Notes: generated by a model from the letters alone, not told the origin. 64,000 bases of DNA from Chthoniobacteraceae bacterium (GCA_947449735.1 CANFTB010000017.1:19694-83693), one strand, 5' to 3'. Positions 9,156 to 21,190 are shown, counted from the stretch's first letter. Translations and numbers: made by a program.

Positions 9156-11738
9156 CTAACGTGTCTTGCCCGGTGTGGCACGTACCACACGGAAGCTGTA
9201 GTTGTCGCTTTCCTTGTCCGGCATCGAATGAATCCGGCACGAGGACAAGAGACTCAACTGGAGGGCACCCTGAAACCACGAACCGCCGCGCAGCACTCGC
9301 GAGCGGGCCTTGGGATTCCACGTGTCCATACACCATTCCCAAGCGTTGCCACCCATGTCATACAAACCCTGAGCGTTCGGAGGGAAACTGCCAACCGGCG
9401 AGGTGTGGGCATATCCATCATCGTAACCCGGGATATAGACCTCGGCGCCGGTCTCCTTGCCCGTGTAGTTTCCTGCTCCTTTGGGCGGAGGCCACTGAGT
9501 ACCCCAAGGGTACTGGTCCTGAATCCCCATGTCCCGCATCTCAGGAGAGGCGCCCCTCTCCAAAGGCAACCCGACCCCCTTGCTCCACTCCAAATCCGTG
9601 GGAAGCCGGTAGGACTCGCCGGGCTTCAACAATCCCGCGGCGTGCTCCTTGTCAGTCAACCATTTGCAGAACGAGAGGGCATCCGTCCAACTGACCATCA
9701 CGACGGGATCGTCGGGAGTCTGGGCAAAGCCCGGAGACTTCCAACGGGTTTTGGGGTAGCCGGTCTCCTTCACAAACTGGGCATAGTCCTTGAGGCGCGT
9801 CTTGCAGGTGGAAACCTGCACATCCCCCATTTGGACGAATTTCATGCCAATGCTGTTTTCCACCGCACCGGGAGTGTCAAGCTTGGCAGCCTGCGCAGTG
9901 GGCTTGGCTTCGGAGGCCGGCTTGGCCGGTTCAGCTTTCGGCTGTGGCGCAGGCAATTCGGCCTTGGCCACGGGCGGCAACTCAGCCTTGGCTGGAGGCA
10001 ATTCCAACTTGGCTGGAGGAGGCGCCACCACAGGCGGAGCCGCCTTCTCCGCCTTGATCTTGGCGAGTTCCTCCTGCTCCTTCTTCGCAAGCTCCTGCTC
10101 CATACGCTCCACTTCCTGAGCCTTGCGGGCCAGTTCCTGTTCGCGCTTGGCGATGCCGTCCTGCTTGATGGATTCGGCCTTGATTCTTGCGAGGTCGAGT
10201 GCCCTCTGCGCCGCAATGTCGGGGTCCTCTCCAATGGGCGGCACAGGAGTCTGATTCGTCTTTGACGAAGCAAGGGGACCGACGTTTGCGCTGCCTTTTG
10301 CAGCGGCCGTAGAAGCATCTCGAGGAGGAGGCTCCATGGTCACCGGCGTCGGCAAACCCTCGATGCCCGGGTCCACTCCATTCGGGAGGCCGACCTTGGG
10401 CTTGGGGGGGGTACCGGGACGCAGCGCGGTCAACTCCGGCGTCGAACCGGGCTCGGTCGGCGCCACAAACTTCGCATCCGGAATTTGCTCCGGCTCGGGA
10501 ATTTTGGGAGCCGCGGCAACCTCCGCGGGTTCGTCCTCTTCGAAATCTTCGTTTTTTTCAAAAAAGAAACTCGCTCCGAACCAAGCCCCCACTGCCCCGG
10601 CCAATACAAGGAGGGCCGCAAGCGCCAATTTCTTTCCGCCCGAACGCCGCTCAGGCGGGAACGACGTGAGCATGGGGCGCGGCGCGGAGATCCTTTCATT
10701 CGCCTCGGCACCCTCCTCCTCAGGCTCCTCCTCGCTTCCAGCAACCCCCATGTGCTGTGGTGTTTGCGCAGACGCTTTCGCCGCGGCAGCCTTGGCTGCG
10801 AGTGCCGCCGCCACCGGGGACACAGACTTCTTCTCGGGCTCAACTTGGCCGGCTAGCCTCTTCACCAAATCGCCAATCGTCACCGGCCGCTCGCCAGGAT
10901 CTTTGGAAAGACACTGGGCAATGGTGCGCTCCCAATTCGCGTAAAGCTCCTGCCCGTCGCGATTCAATTTGTGACGCAACTCAACGACCCCCGGGGGACG
11001 CTCCACCCGGATGTTGTTCTCCACATCCGTTCCCTCAAAAACACGCTTCCCAGTCAGCAACTGGAACAAGGTCGCCCCAATTGAGTAAATGTCGTCGCTG
11101 ATCGTGGCCGCGGCCCCCCCAAAAAGTTGAGGACTCGTGTGGGAAAGATATTTACCCTCCCGAACTCCGGAGCGCCGCAGCGCATCGACGATCACCCTGC
11201 GCGTGCCAAACCCGGAGAGCAACACCTCCCCTTTCGAAGTGATAATAATGTCCGCCGGGCTAAGGTTCCGGTGCAATACAGGAACGCTGTGAACGTCCGC
11301 CATCGTTCTTAGAACAGGGTCAATCCACCCTTTCACTTCACTCGATTCAAAAAACCCAGTGGATTCCTCCTGCAGACGCCGGGCCAGAGACTCGCCCTCG
11401 TAGGCGTTTGTCACCACGGCCGCCCAATCCTCTCCCTCGATCAATTCGTGTACGCGAAGGATACTCTCATGATGCAGATTGCGGGTTTTCTTCACCTCCT
11501 CCTTCAAGGCTGCACGCAAGTCCGGATCCTTAGACACCTCAGCCGGCACAAAATGAAGGCACACCTGCCTTCCGGCAACCTCGTCCTCCGCCAGCCAGAC
11601 AGGAAACTCGCCAAGAGCGGAAGGAATGACACTGCGGAGAGCGAAAGTCTCGGCGATGATTTGGCCTGCGCGCAGGTACTCGGGGTCGAAACCCTCGTGG
11701 GAGGGTACACTTACGTTGCCGGCTGTTTCGTTGGACAT
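9156..11738 (-). CDS. Pseudokinase-transmembrane-SUMF1 fusion protein
   Basis: An 860-residue protein in three parts. Residues about 28-295 are a Ser/Thr kinase fold with the regulatory landmarks (YSIGATLFQLLTG, DPGERP) but a dead active site: the VAIK lysine is His62, HRD is HRN (156-158), its following lysine is Ser, DFG is GFG (176-178) and the glycine loop is missing. A membrane segment lies at about 370-392, followed by a Pro/Ala-rich linker and a Glu/Lys-rich coiled coil. The last 230 residues are a SUMF1 (FGE-like) domain, with GGNAWEWC and SRVLRGGSW. The two catalytic FGE cysteines are absent. Topology suggests a cytosolic pseudokinase and a periplasmic SUMF1 domain. Its C-terminal domain is closely similar to that of the gene at 25408-28065. 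Confidence 0.9.
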   Translation of the reverse strand: MSNETAGNVSVPSHEGFDPEYLRAGQIIAETFALRSVIPSALGEFPVWLAEDEVAGRQVCLHFVPAEVSKDPDLRAALKEEVKKTRNLHHESILRVHELIEGEDWAAVVTNAYEGESLARRLQEESTGFFESSEVKGWIDPVLRTMADVHSVPVLHRNLSPADIIITSKGEVLLSGFGTRRVIVDALRRSGVREGKYLSHTSPQLFGGAAATISDDIYSIGATLFQLLTGKRVFEGTDVENNIRVERPPGVVELRHKLNRDGQELYANWERTIAQCLSKDPGERPVTIGDLVKRLAGQVEPEKKSVSPVAAALAAKAAAAKASAQTPQHMGVAGSEEEPEEEGAEANERISAPRPMLTSFPPERRSGGKKLALAALLVLAGAVGAWFGASFFFEKNEDFEEDEPAEVAAAPKIPEPEQIPDAKFVAPTEPGSTPELTALRPGTPPKPKVGLPNGVDPGIEGLPTPVTMEPPPRDASTAAAKGSANVGPLASSKTNQTPVPPIGEDPDIAAQRALDLARIKAESIKQDGIAKREQELARKAQEVERMEQELAKKEQEELAKIKAEKAAPPVVAPPPAKLELPPAKAELPPVAKAELPAPQPKAEPAKPASEAKPTAQAAKLDTPGAVENSIGMKFVQMGDVQVSTCKTRLKDYAQFVKETGYPKTRWKSPGFAQTPDDPVVMVSWTDALSFCKWLTDKEHAAGLLKPGESYRLPTDLEWSKGVGLPLERGASPEMRDMGIQDQYPWGTQWPPPKGAGNYTGKETGAEVYIPGYDDGYAHTSPVGSFPPNAQGLYDMGGNAWEWCMDTWNPKARSRVLRGGSWFQGALQLSLLSSCRIHSMPDKESDNYSFRVVRATPGKTR

Positions 11739-11963
11739 CAGAGGGTCTGCTTAGGTGAACGGAGGAACCCCAAAGGACAAACCCCTCGAGAGCCCCAATT
11801 GCCCCGGATCGACACAAGCCGTACCCGCAAGGACACTCTCTAAGGGTAATGCGTTCGCGGCTGATTCGCCAACAGGAAATTAGCTCATTTACAGCCCACT
11901 CTCTGCTTTGGTTCTGGAGAGTTCCCGACTATTTACACAAGAATCACGCTCGCATCGCTCCCT

Positions 11964-13070
11964 ATGGAACCCCTACCCACCGCAGAATATTCCTACAACG
12001 GCGTCCAAATTACACACGTCGACCAGTTTCTCCAGTACGCCCAATCCGCGGAGGCTTCCGACATGCACCTTTGCAGCGGCGCCCAACCCACCTGGCGCAG
12101 GTGCGGAAACATCGAGGTCATGTTCCCGGACGCGGAATACCTCACCGCCGGCCACACCAGGATGCTTGCCGAGAGCTTTTTGAGCCCCGAACGACTCGCT
12201 CAGCTCGACGCCCAGGGCGACGTCGACTTTGCCTACGAGGCCACCTTCGGCCGTTTCCGCGCCTCCGTAATCCGCCAGCGCGTGGGATACGACCTCGTCT
12301 TCCGCATTATCCATGCAAAGCTGCGCACCCTAACCGAACTCGGCCTGCCCGATTCCCTGAAGTCGCTCACCCAATTCCACAACGGCCTCGTGTTGGTCAC
12401 CGGCCCCGTGGGTTCCGGAAAATCCACCACCCTCGCAGCCCTCGTCGACGCCATCAACCAAGAGCGCAACGACCACATCATCACCCTCGAAGACCCCATC
12501 GAGTACCTCATCCCCTCCGCAAACTGCCACGTGACCCAGCGCGAGGTCCGCACCCACACCAAGAGCTTCGCCGCCGCCCTGCGCGGCGCCCTGCGCGAGG
12601 ACCCGGACGTGATCATGGTGGGCGAAATGCGCGACCTGGAAACCATCCAGCTCGCCATCAGCGCCTCCGAGACGGGCCACCTCGTGCTCGGCACCCTTCA
12701 CACAGGCAACGCAGCCCGAACCCTCGACCGGGTGCTCGACGTCTTTCCCTCCGACCAGCGCGACCAGATCCGCGTCATGGTCTCCGAATCCCTCCGCGGC
12801 ATCGTCTCCCAGCAACTCATCCCACGGGCGGACGGACAAGGCCGCGTCCTCGCCCTTGAAGTCCTCACCAACAACTCGGCCGTCGCCAACCTCATCCGCG
12901 ACGGAAAAACCTTCATGCTCCCCGGCGTCATCCAGACCGGAAAGCGCGCCGGGATGAAACTCATGGACGACTCCCTCACCGAACTCCTCGAGGCGGGCCT
13001 GATCACAGGCGCGGAAGCCTACGTTCGCTGCGAGCAAAAGACGCTGTTCCGCAAGTACATGAACTCGTAG
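11964..13070 (+). CDS. pilT: Type IV pilus retraction ATPase, PilT family (first copy)
   Basis: A 368-residue secretion-superfamily ATPase. Seen in order: a PAS-like N-terminal domain with ASDMHLCSGAQP, Walker A GPVGSGKSTT, the Asp box LEDPIEYLI, Walker B VIMVGEMRDLET, the His box LGTLHTGNAARTLDR, and a divergent AIRNLIRE-like helix, VANLIRDGK. PilT hexamers disassemble the pilus and drive twitching motility, DNA uptake and adhesion. It lies 34 bases before a second PilT gene, so the two form an operon. Whether it is the PilU-type accessory motor cannot be decided here. No pilin or pilus assembly genes are in the window. ATG 11964 gives the usual N-terminus. Confidence 0.9.
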   Translation: MEPLPTAEYSYNGVQITHVDQFLQYAQSAEASDMHLCSGAQPTWRRCGNIEVMFPDAEYLTAGHTRMLAESFLSPERLAQLDAQGDVDFAYEATFGRFRASVIRQRVGYDLVFRIIHAKLRTLTELGLPDSLKSLTQFHNGLVLVTGPVGSGKSTTLAALVDAINQERNDHIITLEDPIEYLIPSANCHVTQREVRTHTKSFAAALRGALREDPDVIMVGEMRDLETIQLAISASETGHLVLGTLHTGNAARTLDRVLDVFPSDQRDQIRVMVSESLRGIVSQQLIPRADGQGRVLALEVLTNNSAVANLIRDGKTFMLPGVIQTGKRAGMKLMDDSLTELLEAGLITGAEAYVRCEQKTLFRKYMNS

Positions 13071-13104
13071 ACCGACCCGCCCCCACCCTTCATCAACTTT
13101 CGAT

Positions 13105-14178
13105 ATGGCATACATTGACCAATTCTTTCAGGTGCTCGTCACCGCAGGCGGCTCGGACCTTCACATGGCCCAGGGTGCCCCGCCGAAGATCCGCCAGCAC
13201 GGGGGCATGGTCCCCATCCGGCAGGAGCCGCTGAGCGAGGAGGAGATGACCTACATGATGAGCGAGATCAGCGGCCCCGAGCGCTGGCAGAAATACCTGG
13301 AAACAGGCGACCTCGACTTCGCCTACCAGATGGACGCCAACTCGCGCTTCCGGTGCAACTACCTCAAGCAAGCCCACGGGTTCGGCTGCGTTTTCCGCAT
13401 CATCCCCACCAAAATCATGACCCTCGACCAGCTCGGCATCCCCGAAGTGGTCAAGGAGTTCGGCAAGCTCAGGGGCGGAATCGTCCTCGTCACCGGCCCC
13501 ACGGGATCCGGAAAATCGACCACGCTCGCGGCGCTGATCGACTACATCAACACCAACTTTTCGAGGCACATCGTCACGATCGAGGAACCCATCGAGTTCG
13601 TGCACCCCAACAAGCGCTCGGTCATCACGCAGCGGGAGGTGCCGGAACACTCTCCCAACTTCCCCGTGGCCCTGAAAGCCGCCCTGCGGGAGGACGCCGA
13701 CATCATCCTCGTGGGTGAAATGCGCGACCTCGAAACCATCAGCCTCGCGCTGACCGCCGCGGAGACCGGCCTTCTCGTCTTCGGCACACTGCACACAAAC
13801 AACGCCCGCAAGACCGTGGACCGCCTCATCGACGTCTTCCCCTCCGACCAGCAGTCGCAGGTGCGCACGATGCTGGCGAACTCCCTCCGGGGAGTCGTGG
13901 CCCAGGTTCTGATGAAAAAGGCCGACGGCAAGGGCCGGAAGGCGATCAACGAGATTCTCATCGTCAACCCGGCGGCGAGCGCGATCATCCGCGAAGGAGC
14001 GACCCAAAAACTCCAGGACGTCATCGTGGGCGGCAAATCCGAAGGGATGCAGTTCATGGACGACGCCATCCTCGACGCCCTGAAGGCGGGAATCGTTTCG
14101 GCGGAAGAGGCCTACGTCAAAGCCACCGACAAGAACAAGTTCAAGGCGTTCCTCCCCGCGGGCGCCGCGGCCCACTAA
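13105..14178 (+). CDS. pilT: Type IV pilus retraction ATPase, PilT family (second copy)
   Basis: A 357-residue PilT paralogue with more canonical sequence than its upstream neighbour: GSDLHMAQGAPP, Walker A GPTGSGKSTT, Asp box IEEPIEFVH, Walker B IILVGEMRDLETIS, His box FGTLHTNNARKTVDR and the C-terminal ASAIIREGATQKL helix that corresponds to AIRNLIRE, required for retraction in PilT. The paired arrangement resembles pilT-pilU in other bacteria, where both motors act on the same pilus. A palindrome and T-tract follow at 14195-14255, so transcription probably stops there. The family call is very secure. Confidence 0.92.
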   Translation: MAYIDQFFQVLVTAGGSDLHMAQGAPPKIRQHGGMVPIRQEPLSEEEMTYMMSEISGPERWQKYLETGDLDFAYQMDANSRFRCNYLKQAHGFGCVFRIIPTKIMTLDQLGIPEVVKEFGKLRGGIVLVTGPTGSGKSTTLAALIDYINTNFSRHIVTIEEPIEFVHPNKRSVITQREVPEHSPNFPVALKAALREDADIILVGEMRDLETISLALTAAETGLLVFGTLHTNNARKTVDRLIDVFPSDQQSQVRTMLANSLRGVVAQVLMKKADGKGRKAINEILIVNPAASAIIREGATQKLQDVIVGGKSEGMQFMDDAILDALKAGIVSAEEAYVKATDKNKFKAFLPAGAAAH

Positions 14179-14194
14179 ATAGTCCGGCACAACC

Positions 14195-14256
14195 CCGGAC
14201 GCCCGGCCGGGCGTCCGGCGCCAGAGGGCCTTCCTTCTTTTTTTTAAAAAAAAGGC
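14195..14256 (+). terminator. Probable terminator after the pilT pair
   Basis: A perfect 24-base palindrome (14195-14218, half-site CCGGACGCCCGG) lies 16 bases after the pilT stop codon. It is followed by a second hairpin made of GGGCCTT and a run of Ts paired with As and AAGGCCC (about 14226-14256). The T tract after the GC-rich stem fits intrinsic termination. The second palindrome would also work for transcription from the right. Confidence 0.65.
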
Positions 14257-14301
14257 CCCACGCCCAGCGGATGTCCCACCCTGCCTGCAAGAATGGGTGG
14301 C

Positions 14302-14481
14302 ATGAAACACATCCCTCCCGTCTCTCGCATTTTCAAGCTCCTGGCCCGCGCGGCATCGCAAATCGGTGCACGTCTGGCGCGCCTCGCTCCGACGAAAAAG
14401 CGGGGACCGGAGCAGCTAGACTTCCTTTCCACGCTGAATGTTTCAACCCGGCAGGAAGGCGGCAGGGCGGGCGCCAATTAG
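14302..14481 (+). CDS. Possible small basic protein
   Basis: A 59-residue reading frame (M-K-H-I-P-P start; an in-frame ATG at 14293 would add three residues) in the 398-base gap between the pilT terminator and the TPR gene. It is rich in Arg, Lys and Ala, with an amphipathic N-terminal half (FKLLARAASQIGARLARLAP) and a polar tail ending LNVSTRQEGGRAGAN. No domain is recognised, the ribosome site is weak and codon usage only partly follows the neighbours. It could be a real small protein or chance. The rest of the gap holds the terminator and a short leader. Confidence 0.3.
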   Translation: MKHIPPVSRIFKLLARAASQIGARLARLAPTKKRGPEQLDFLSTLNVSTRQEGGRAGAN

Positions 14482-14576
14482 TCTGCTGCTAAACATCCGG
14501 GAGATTTCAAGAATCTCGAGGACTTTCGCGAGCAAACCCTTCCGCTGAAGAGGGGAACCCGCTAACCTCTCGGGCG

Positions 14577-17483
14577 ATGGGCTTCCACCCTACCCCTCAC
14601 CCACAGAAACAGCCCCCGGAGCCGCGCGCAATTCCCCTGCGAATTGCCGGCTCCCTCGCGTCAGTTTGTATTGCAGCGGGCGTTTTCTCCCTCTCGCTGG
14701 CGCCCGTCTCGAGCGCCCAGACTCCGGGTGGAACAGCACAGCTGGGAGAGACATACGCAAAGGCGATGAACGCCTTCGGCGCCGGTGACTTCGCCGCCGC
14801 CCTCGCCGGCCTGGAGGAGATGCTCTCATCGAAGGCCGAGGGACCCGCGATGGAAAGCGTCCACTTTTCCATCGCCGCCGCCCACTTCAATCTGAACGAC
14901 CCCAAGAAAGCCAAGGCCGCCTTTGAGCGTTACCTCAAACTCTACCCGAACGGCGGCAGAGCTGCAGACGCCGAGTTGAACATGGCGCACTGCCTGGCGC
15001 TGCTGGGACAAAAAGAACAGGCGGCCGCCGCCCTCGGAGCACTTGCCCAGAAAGGCGGCCCCAACAAGGAGCAGGCCGTTCTCACTCGCGCGTCCCTTTT
15101 AAAAGAAATTGGTAAGACAGCCGATGCCGCACAAATCCTTCAAACACTTGTCGCGGAAGGCTTTAAGACGCAGGAAAGCGTTCAGGCGGCGCTTCTTCTG
15201 GGAGCGGTGGAGGCGGGGCGGGGAGAAAGGGACAAGGCGCTGAAGATTCTCGAGGCCCTTCAGGGCCGCCTTTTGTCCCTTGTGGACAATCCGCTGCAAC
15301 TCAACGCGCTCGCATTCGAAGTCGGCGACGCTTTCCTGCATGCCCTGGAGATGAAAAAAGCGCTCGCGGCCTACTCCATGGTCCGCCGCAAGGAGGAAAC
15401 CGTCATCCTGCAACAGCAGCGCATCCAAGGCATCGTGCGCCGGATGGAAGCCAACGTCGCCGCGGCCAAGGCGGATCCCGCCAGGACGGTCGAGCTTACA
15501 GGAGTGAACAGCCGGCTCCGCGTCCTGCTGGACGCCGCGCGCCTGGCGCTCGAACAGGCGACTCAGGCCCCGGACCAAACCGCCGCCCTGCGGGCCCGGC
15601 AAGCCTCCGCCTACCAGGAGATCGGACGCCTCGAAGAGGCGATTCTTCTGCTCGAGTCAGTGCTGCCCACCGCCGACAAATCAAACCGCGAAGCCGGCCT
15701 GTTCAGCCTCGGCTCCCTGCACGCGAGAGCCGGCGATTCCGCGGCGTCCGAAAAGATCCTTCAAACCCTCCTGGAGGAGTTTCCGCAAACCCGCAACGCG
15801 GACGCGGCACTCCTGCTCCTTGGAACGCAAAAGCTTCAAGTCAGCGCGTTTGACGAGGCTTCAGAGGCATTCTCAAAACTCCTCGCCTCCCACCCCAAAA
15901 GCCCCCACGCCCCGACGGCCCAGTTTGTTCTGGCCAACACCCTTTTTTCGAAAGGCCGTTATCCAGAGGCCATCGAGGGGTACGACCGCTACCTCAAAGG
16001 ATGGCCCTCAGGAGAGTACGCCGGCGAGGCCGTCTACCGGACGGCGCTCGCGAAATTTTTCCAGGGCAAATACGGCGCCGCGCTGGCCGCCTTCGAGTCG
16101 ATCCTCAAAAACAGCCCGGACGGCCTCTACGCTCCGGACGCCGAGTACCGGATTGCCGCCTGCTATCAGGCCGCCCGCAAAACGGAGGAGGTAGCCCGGC
16201 GCTGCTCGCTCTGGGAGGCGCGTTACGGAGACCACCCGACGGCCGGCGACGTGCTCTCCCTCCACGGGGACGCACTCACAGCCCTCAACAAACACGAAGA
16301 GGCCGCTGCACTCTACAGAAAGGCAAGCCTTTGCGGCAGCTCCGAGGAGGTCGTACACTACGCCCTTTTTGAGGCAAACAAGCAGCTCCAGCGCCTCGGC
16401 CAGTCGGAAACCGCCGCGCAGATGTTCCGCGAGTTTCTTGCCTCCAAGCCGGACCATCCGTCCAACGTGCTGGCGATGTACTGGATTGCCAAGGCCACCG
16501 CCCGGGCCGGCAAGCTCGACGAGGCCAGGACTTTTCTAGGCGAGAAAATCCGCGACTTCATAGCCGACCGCAGCAGGGACGCCGTGGAGCAGCTCCTAGC
16601 CCAGCTCGCCCAGCTTTCGCTCAAAGCGCAAAAACCCGCCCCCGGCGCAGACGGTGCCCCCCCGGCCGAGCCCCCGCACGACCCTGCTGCCGTTCTGGAA
16701 AAACACCTGAACGCGTCCGGCTTTCCCGACACCCCCCTGGTGGCCGCGCGGATCGCCTACGCGCGCGCCGAACTCGCCCGCCTGCAACGCAAGCCCGAGG
16801 CTGCGGCCGCCGTCATGGACGGCATCTGCGACAAGACTCCCCCCGCCTCCCTCGGAGCGGCGCTCCTCGCGCAGTGCGGCGACCGGCTGCTGGAACGCAA
16901 TGAACTTAAGAGAGCCGGCGCCTTTTACGACGAACTGGCAAAGGCTTTTCCAAAGTCTGAATTGTTGGACTACGCCTACAACGGCAGGGGCCAGATCGCC
17001 CTCAAACAAGGAAAACCGGACGAGGCGCTCAAGTGGTTCAGCGACGCTGTAGACAAGGCCGGCGCCTCCTCCAAGCTGAAGGACGTCACGCTGGGGCGCG
17101 CCAAGGCCCTGCTCGAGACGGGAAGCCTGGACGAGGCAAAGGCCCTCTTCGAGCAGGTGGCGTCCACTCGCGAATGGCGCGGAGAGTCCACAGCGGAGGC
17201 AATCCTCATGCTCGGCAACGTGCTCTTGAAGAAGGGCGACCCGACCGGCGCGGTCCAGTATTTCCAGCGTGTTTTCGTGGCCTACCAGCGCCACGAGCGC
17301 TTCGTCTCTCAAGCCTACCTGCTTGCCGCGGAGTGCTTTGAAAAACTCCAAGAACCCGACAAGGCGGCGGCTCACTACCGCGAACTACTGGCAAAACCGC
17401 GTCTGGCCTCGCTGCCGGAAGCCAAGACCGCGAGAGAACGCCTCGACTCTCGGAAGGCCGCCACACCTCAGGAGACCAAATGA
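14577..17483 (+). CDS. Large exported TPR-repeat protein
   Basis: A 968-residue protein with an N-terminal signal segment (SLASVCIAAGVFSLSLAPVSSA after a 22-residue polar lead), so it is secreted or periplasmic. The rest is almost entirely tetratricopeptide-type helical repeats, seen as recurring A-x-x-x-Y/F-x-x-A/L patterns such as AKAAFERYLKLYPNGGRAADAELNMAHC, FPQTRNADAALLLLGTQK and YPEAIEGYDRYLKGWPSG (YbgF/BamD-like spacing). TPR arrays are protein-binding scaffolds. It overlaps the next gene by 4 bases (ATGA), so the two are translationally coupled and probably act together. Position after pilT suggests, but does not prove, a cell-envelope role. Confidence 0.82.
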   Translation: MGFHPTPHPQKQPPEPRAIPLRIAGSLASVCIAAGVFSLSLAPVSSAQTPGGTAQLGETYAKAMNAFGAGDFAAALAGLEEMLSSKAEGPAMESVHFSIAAAHFNLNDPKKAKAAFERYLKLYPNGGRAADAELNMAHCLALLGQKEQAAAALGALAQKGGPNKEQAVLTRASLLKEIGKTADAAQILQTLVAEGFKTQESVQAALLLGAVEAGRGERDKALKILEALQGRLLSLVDNPLQLNALAFEVGDAFLHALEMKKALAAYSMVRRKEETVILQQQRIQGIVRRMEANVAAAKADPARTVELTGVNSRLRVLLDAARLALEQATQAPDQTAALRARQASAYQEIGRLEEAILLLESVLPTADKSNREAGLFSLGSLHARAGDSAASEKILQTLLEEFPQTRNADAALLLLGTQKLQVSAFDEASEAFSKLLASHPKSPHAPTAQFVLANTLFSKGRYPEAIEGYDRYLKGWPSGEYAGEAVYRTALAKFFQGKYGAALAAFESILKNSPDGLYAPDAEYRIAACYQAARKTEEVARRCSLWEARYGDHPTAGDVLSLHGDALTALNKHEEAAALYRKASLCGSSEEVVHYALFEANKQLQRLGQSETAAQMFREFLASKPDHPSNVLAMYWIAKATARAGKLDEARTFLGEKIRDFIADRSRDAVEQLLAQLAQLSLKAQKPAPGADGAPPAEPPHDPAAVLEKHLNASGFPDTPLVAARIAYARAELARLQRKPEAAAAVMDGICDKTPPASLGAALLAQCGDRLLERNELKRAGAFYDELAKAFPKSELLDYAYNGRGQIALKQGKPDEALKWFSDAVDKAGASSKLKDVTLGRAKALLETGSLDEAKALFEQVASTREWRGESTAEAILMLGNVLLKKGDPTGAVQYFQRVFVAYQRHERFVSQAYLLAAECFEKLQEPDKAAAHYRELLAKPRLASLPEAKTARERLDSRKAATPQETK

Positions 17484-18265
17484 AGCCGCTGCGAAGCCTG
17501 CTCCCGTTTCTACTACTCCCGGGCCTGCTGCCCGCCGAAACCGTTTTTCTCAAGGACGGCAAGGTCCATGCAGCCAAGGAAATGCGGCGCGATGGGAACT
17601 TCCTCTTCCTGAAAGTTCCCGGACCGAACGGCGCCCTCGCCGACGTACTCACCCCCTTAAACCAGGTCGACCGCGTGGATTTCGGAGATCCGCCTGAGCT
17701 TTCCGAGGCGCGCCAGTTGGCAAGGGCGGGCGACGCTGCGGGCGTTCTGGAGAAAACCGCCGCCGCCGCCGGCTTCTTCAGGGGGTTCTCCGACGTCCCG
17801 GGAAACCAGTGGGCAGAAGTGATGCGCCTCCGCCTGCCCGCCCTGGCGGTCAAGGGCGACGACACCTCAATGGCGGAGCTTCAAAAACAGTGGACCCCCA
17901 CGGGCGAACAGGAACTCGACACCGCCTACCGGCTGCTGGTGGCCGCGCAAACCGACCCCGCCGGCGCCAAGACCGCATGGAACGCGCTCGCACAACCGGG
18001 CGCAGGAACCCTGGCCGCCGGCATCTCCTGGCTGGCGCTTGGGAAGGCGGCGCTTGAGGCAAAGCAATGGAAAGACGCCCTGCGGGCGTTTCTTTCCGTG
18101 GAGGTTTTTCTCCCGTCGCAGCGCCTGCTGCAGCCGGCGGCCCTTCTGGGCGCGGCGCGCGCATTTGTGGAGTCTGGGGAAAGAGCTAAGGCCGCAGCAC
18201 TCGTGGAGGAGATCAAGGCAGAGTACCCCTCCTCCGCCGGCAAAGCAGCCGCTCTGCTTCAATAG
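17480..18265 (+). CDS. Exported protein coupled to the TPR gene
   Basis: A 261-residue protein with a signal peptide (MKPLRSLLPFLLLPGLLPAE). The start of the mature part, TVFLKDGKVHAAKEMRRDGNFLFLKV, resembles the small beta-barrel module seen in exported PVC proteins. Residues about 80-255 are helical, Ala-rich and TPR-like (WLALGKAALEAKQWKDALRAFLSVE). Its start codon overlaps the stop of the 968-residue TPR protein (ATGA), which implies coupled translation and a shared function. A clear terminator follows at 18334-18367. No specific function is recognised. Confidence 0.72.
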   Translation: MKPLRSLLPFLLLPGLLPAETVFLKDGKVHAAKEMRRDGNFLFLKVPGPNGALADVLTPLNQVDRVDFGDPPELSEARQLARAGDAAGVLEKTAAAAGFFRGFSDVPGNQWAEVMRLRLPALAVKGDDTSMAELQKQWTPTGEQELDTAYRLLVAAQTDPAGAKTAWNALAQPGAGTLAAGISWLALGKAALEAKQWKDALRAFLSVEVFLPSQRLLQPAALLGAARAFVESGERAKAAALVEEIKAEYPSSAGKAAALLQ

Positions 18266-18333
18266 ACGCAGAGCAATGAGTGCGGTCCTTCTGGATCCGA
18301 ACCGCCGTCCAAAAACCGGAGACACTAGCAAAC

Positions 18334-18367
18334 CAGGGGCAAAAAACGTCTGGGCTCCTGTTTTTTT
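18334..18367 (+). terminator. Intrinsic terminator after the TPR operon
   Basis: The stem CAGGGGC (18334-18340) pairs with GCTCCTG (18354-18360) with one G-T wobble, followed immediately by seven Ts (18361-18367). It ends the TPR operon and separates it from the aconitase gene, which therefore needs its own promoter in 18368-18442. No confident promoter could be picked there. Confidence 0.75.
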
Positions 18368-18442
18368 GAGTCCTAGTGTGACGTTTCCGCGACGCAGGCT
18401 TGCCCCATCGTCCCCAAATCGTTTCCCTTTTCAGAAGTCACC

Positions 18443-21169
<2,727 letters not shown>

Positions 21170-21190
21170 GACAATAAAATCAACGGAGGA

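Noticed and set aside
9156..9500. Diversity-generating retroelement target in the SUMF1 end
   Set aside because: SUMF1/C-type-lectin ends are typical DGR targets, but there is no reverse transcriptase, no template repeat nearby and no Asn-rich (AAY) codon pattern in the last segment.
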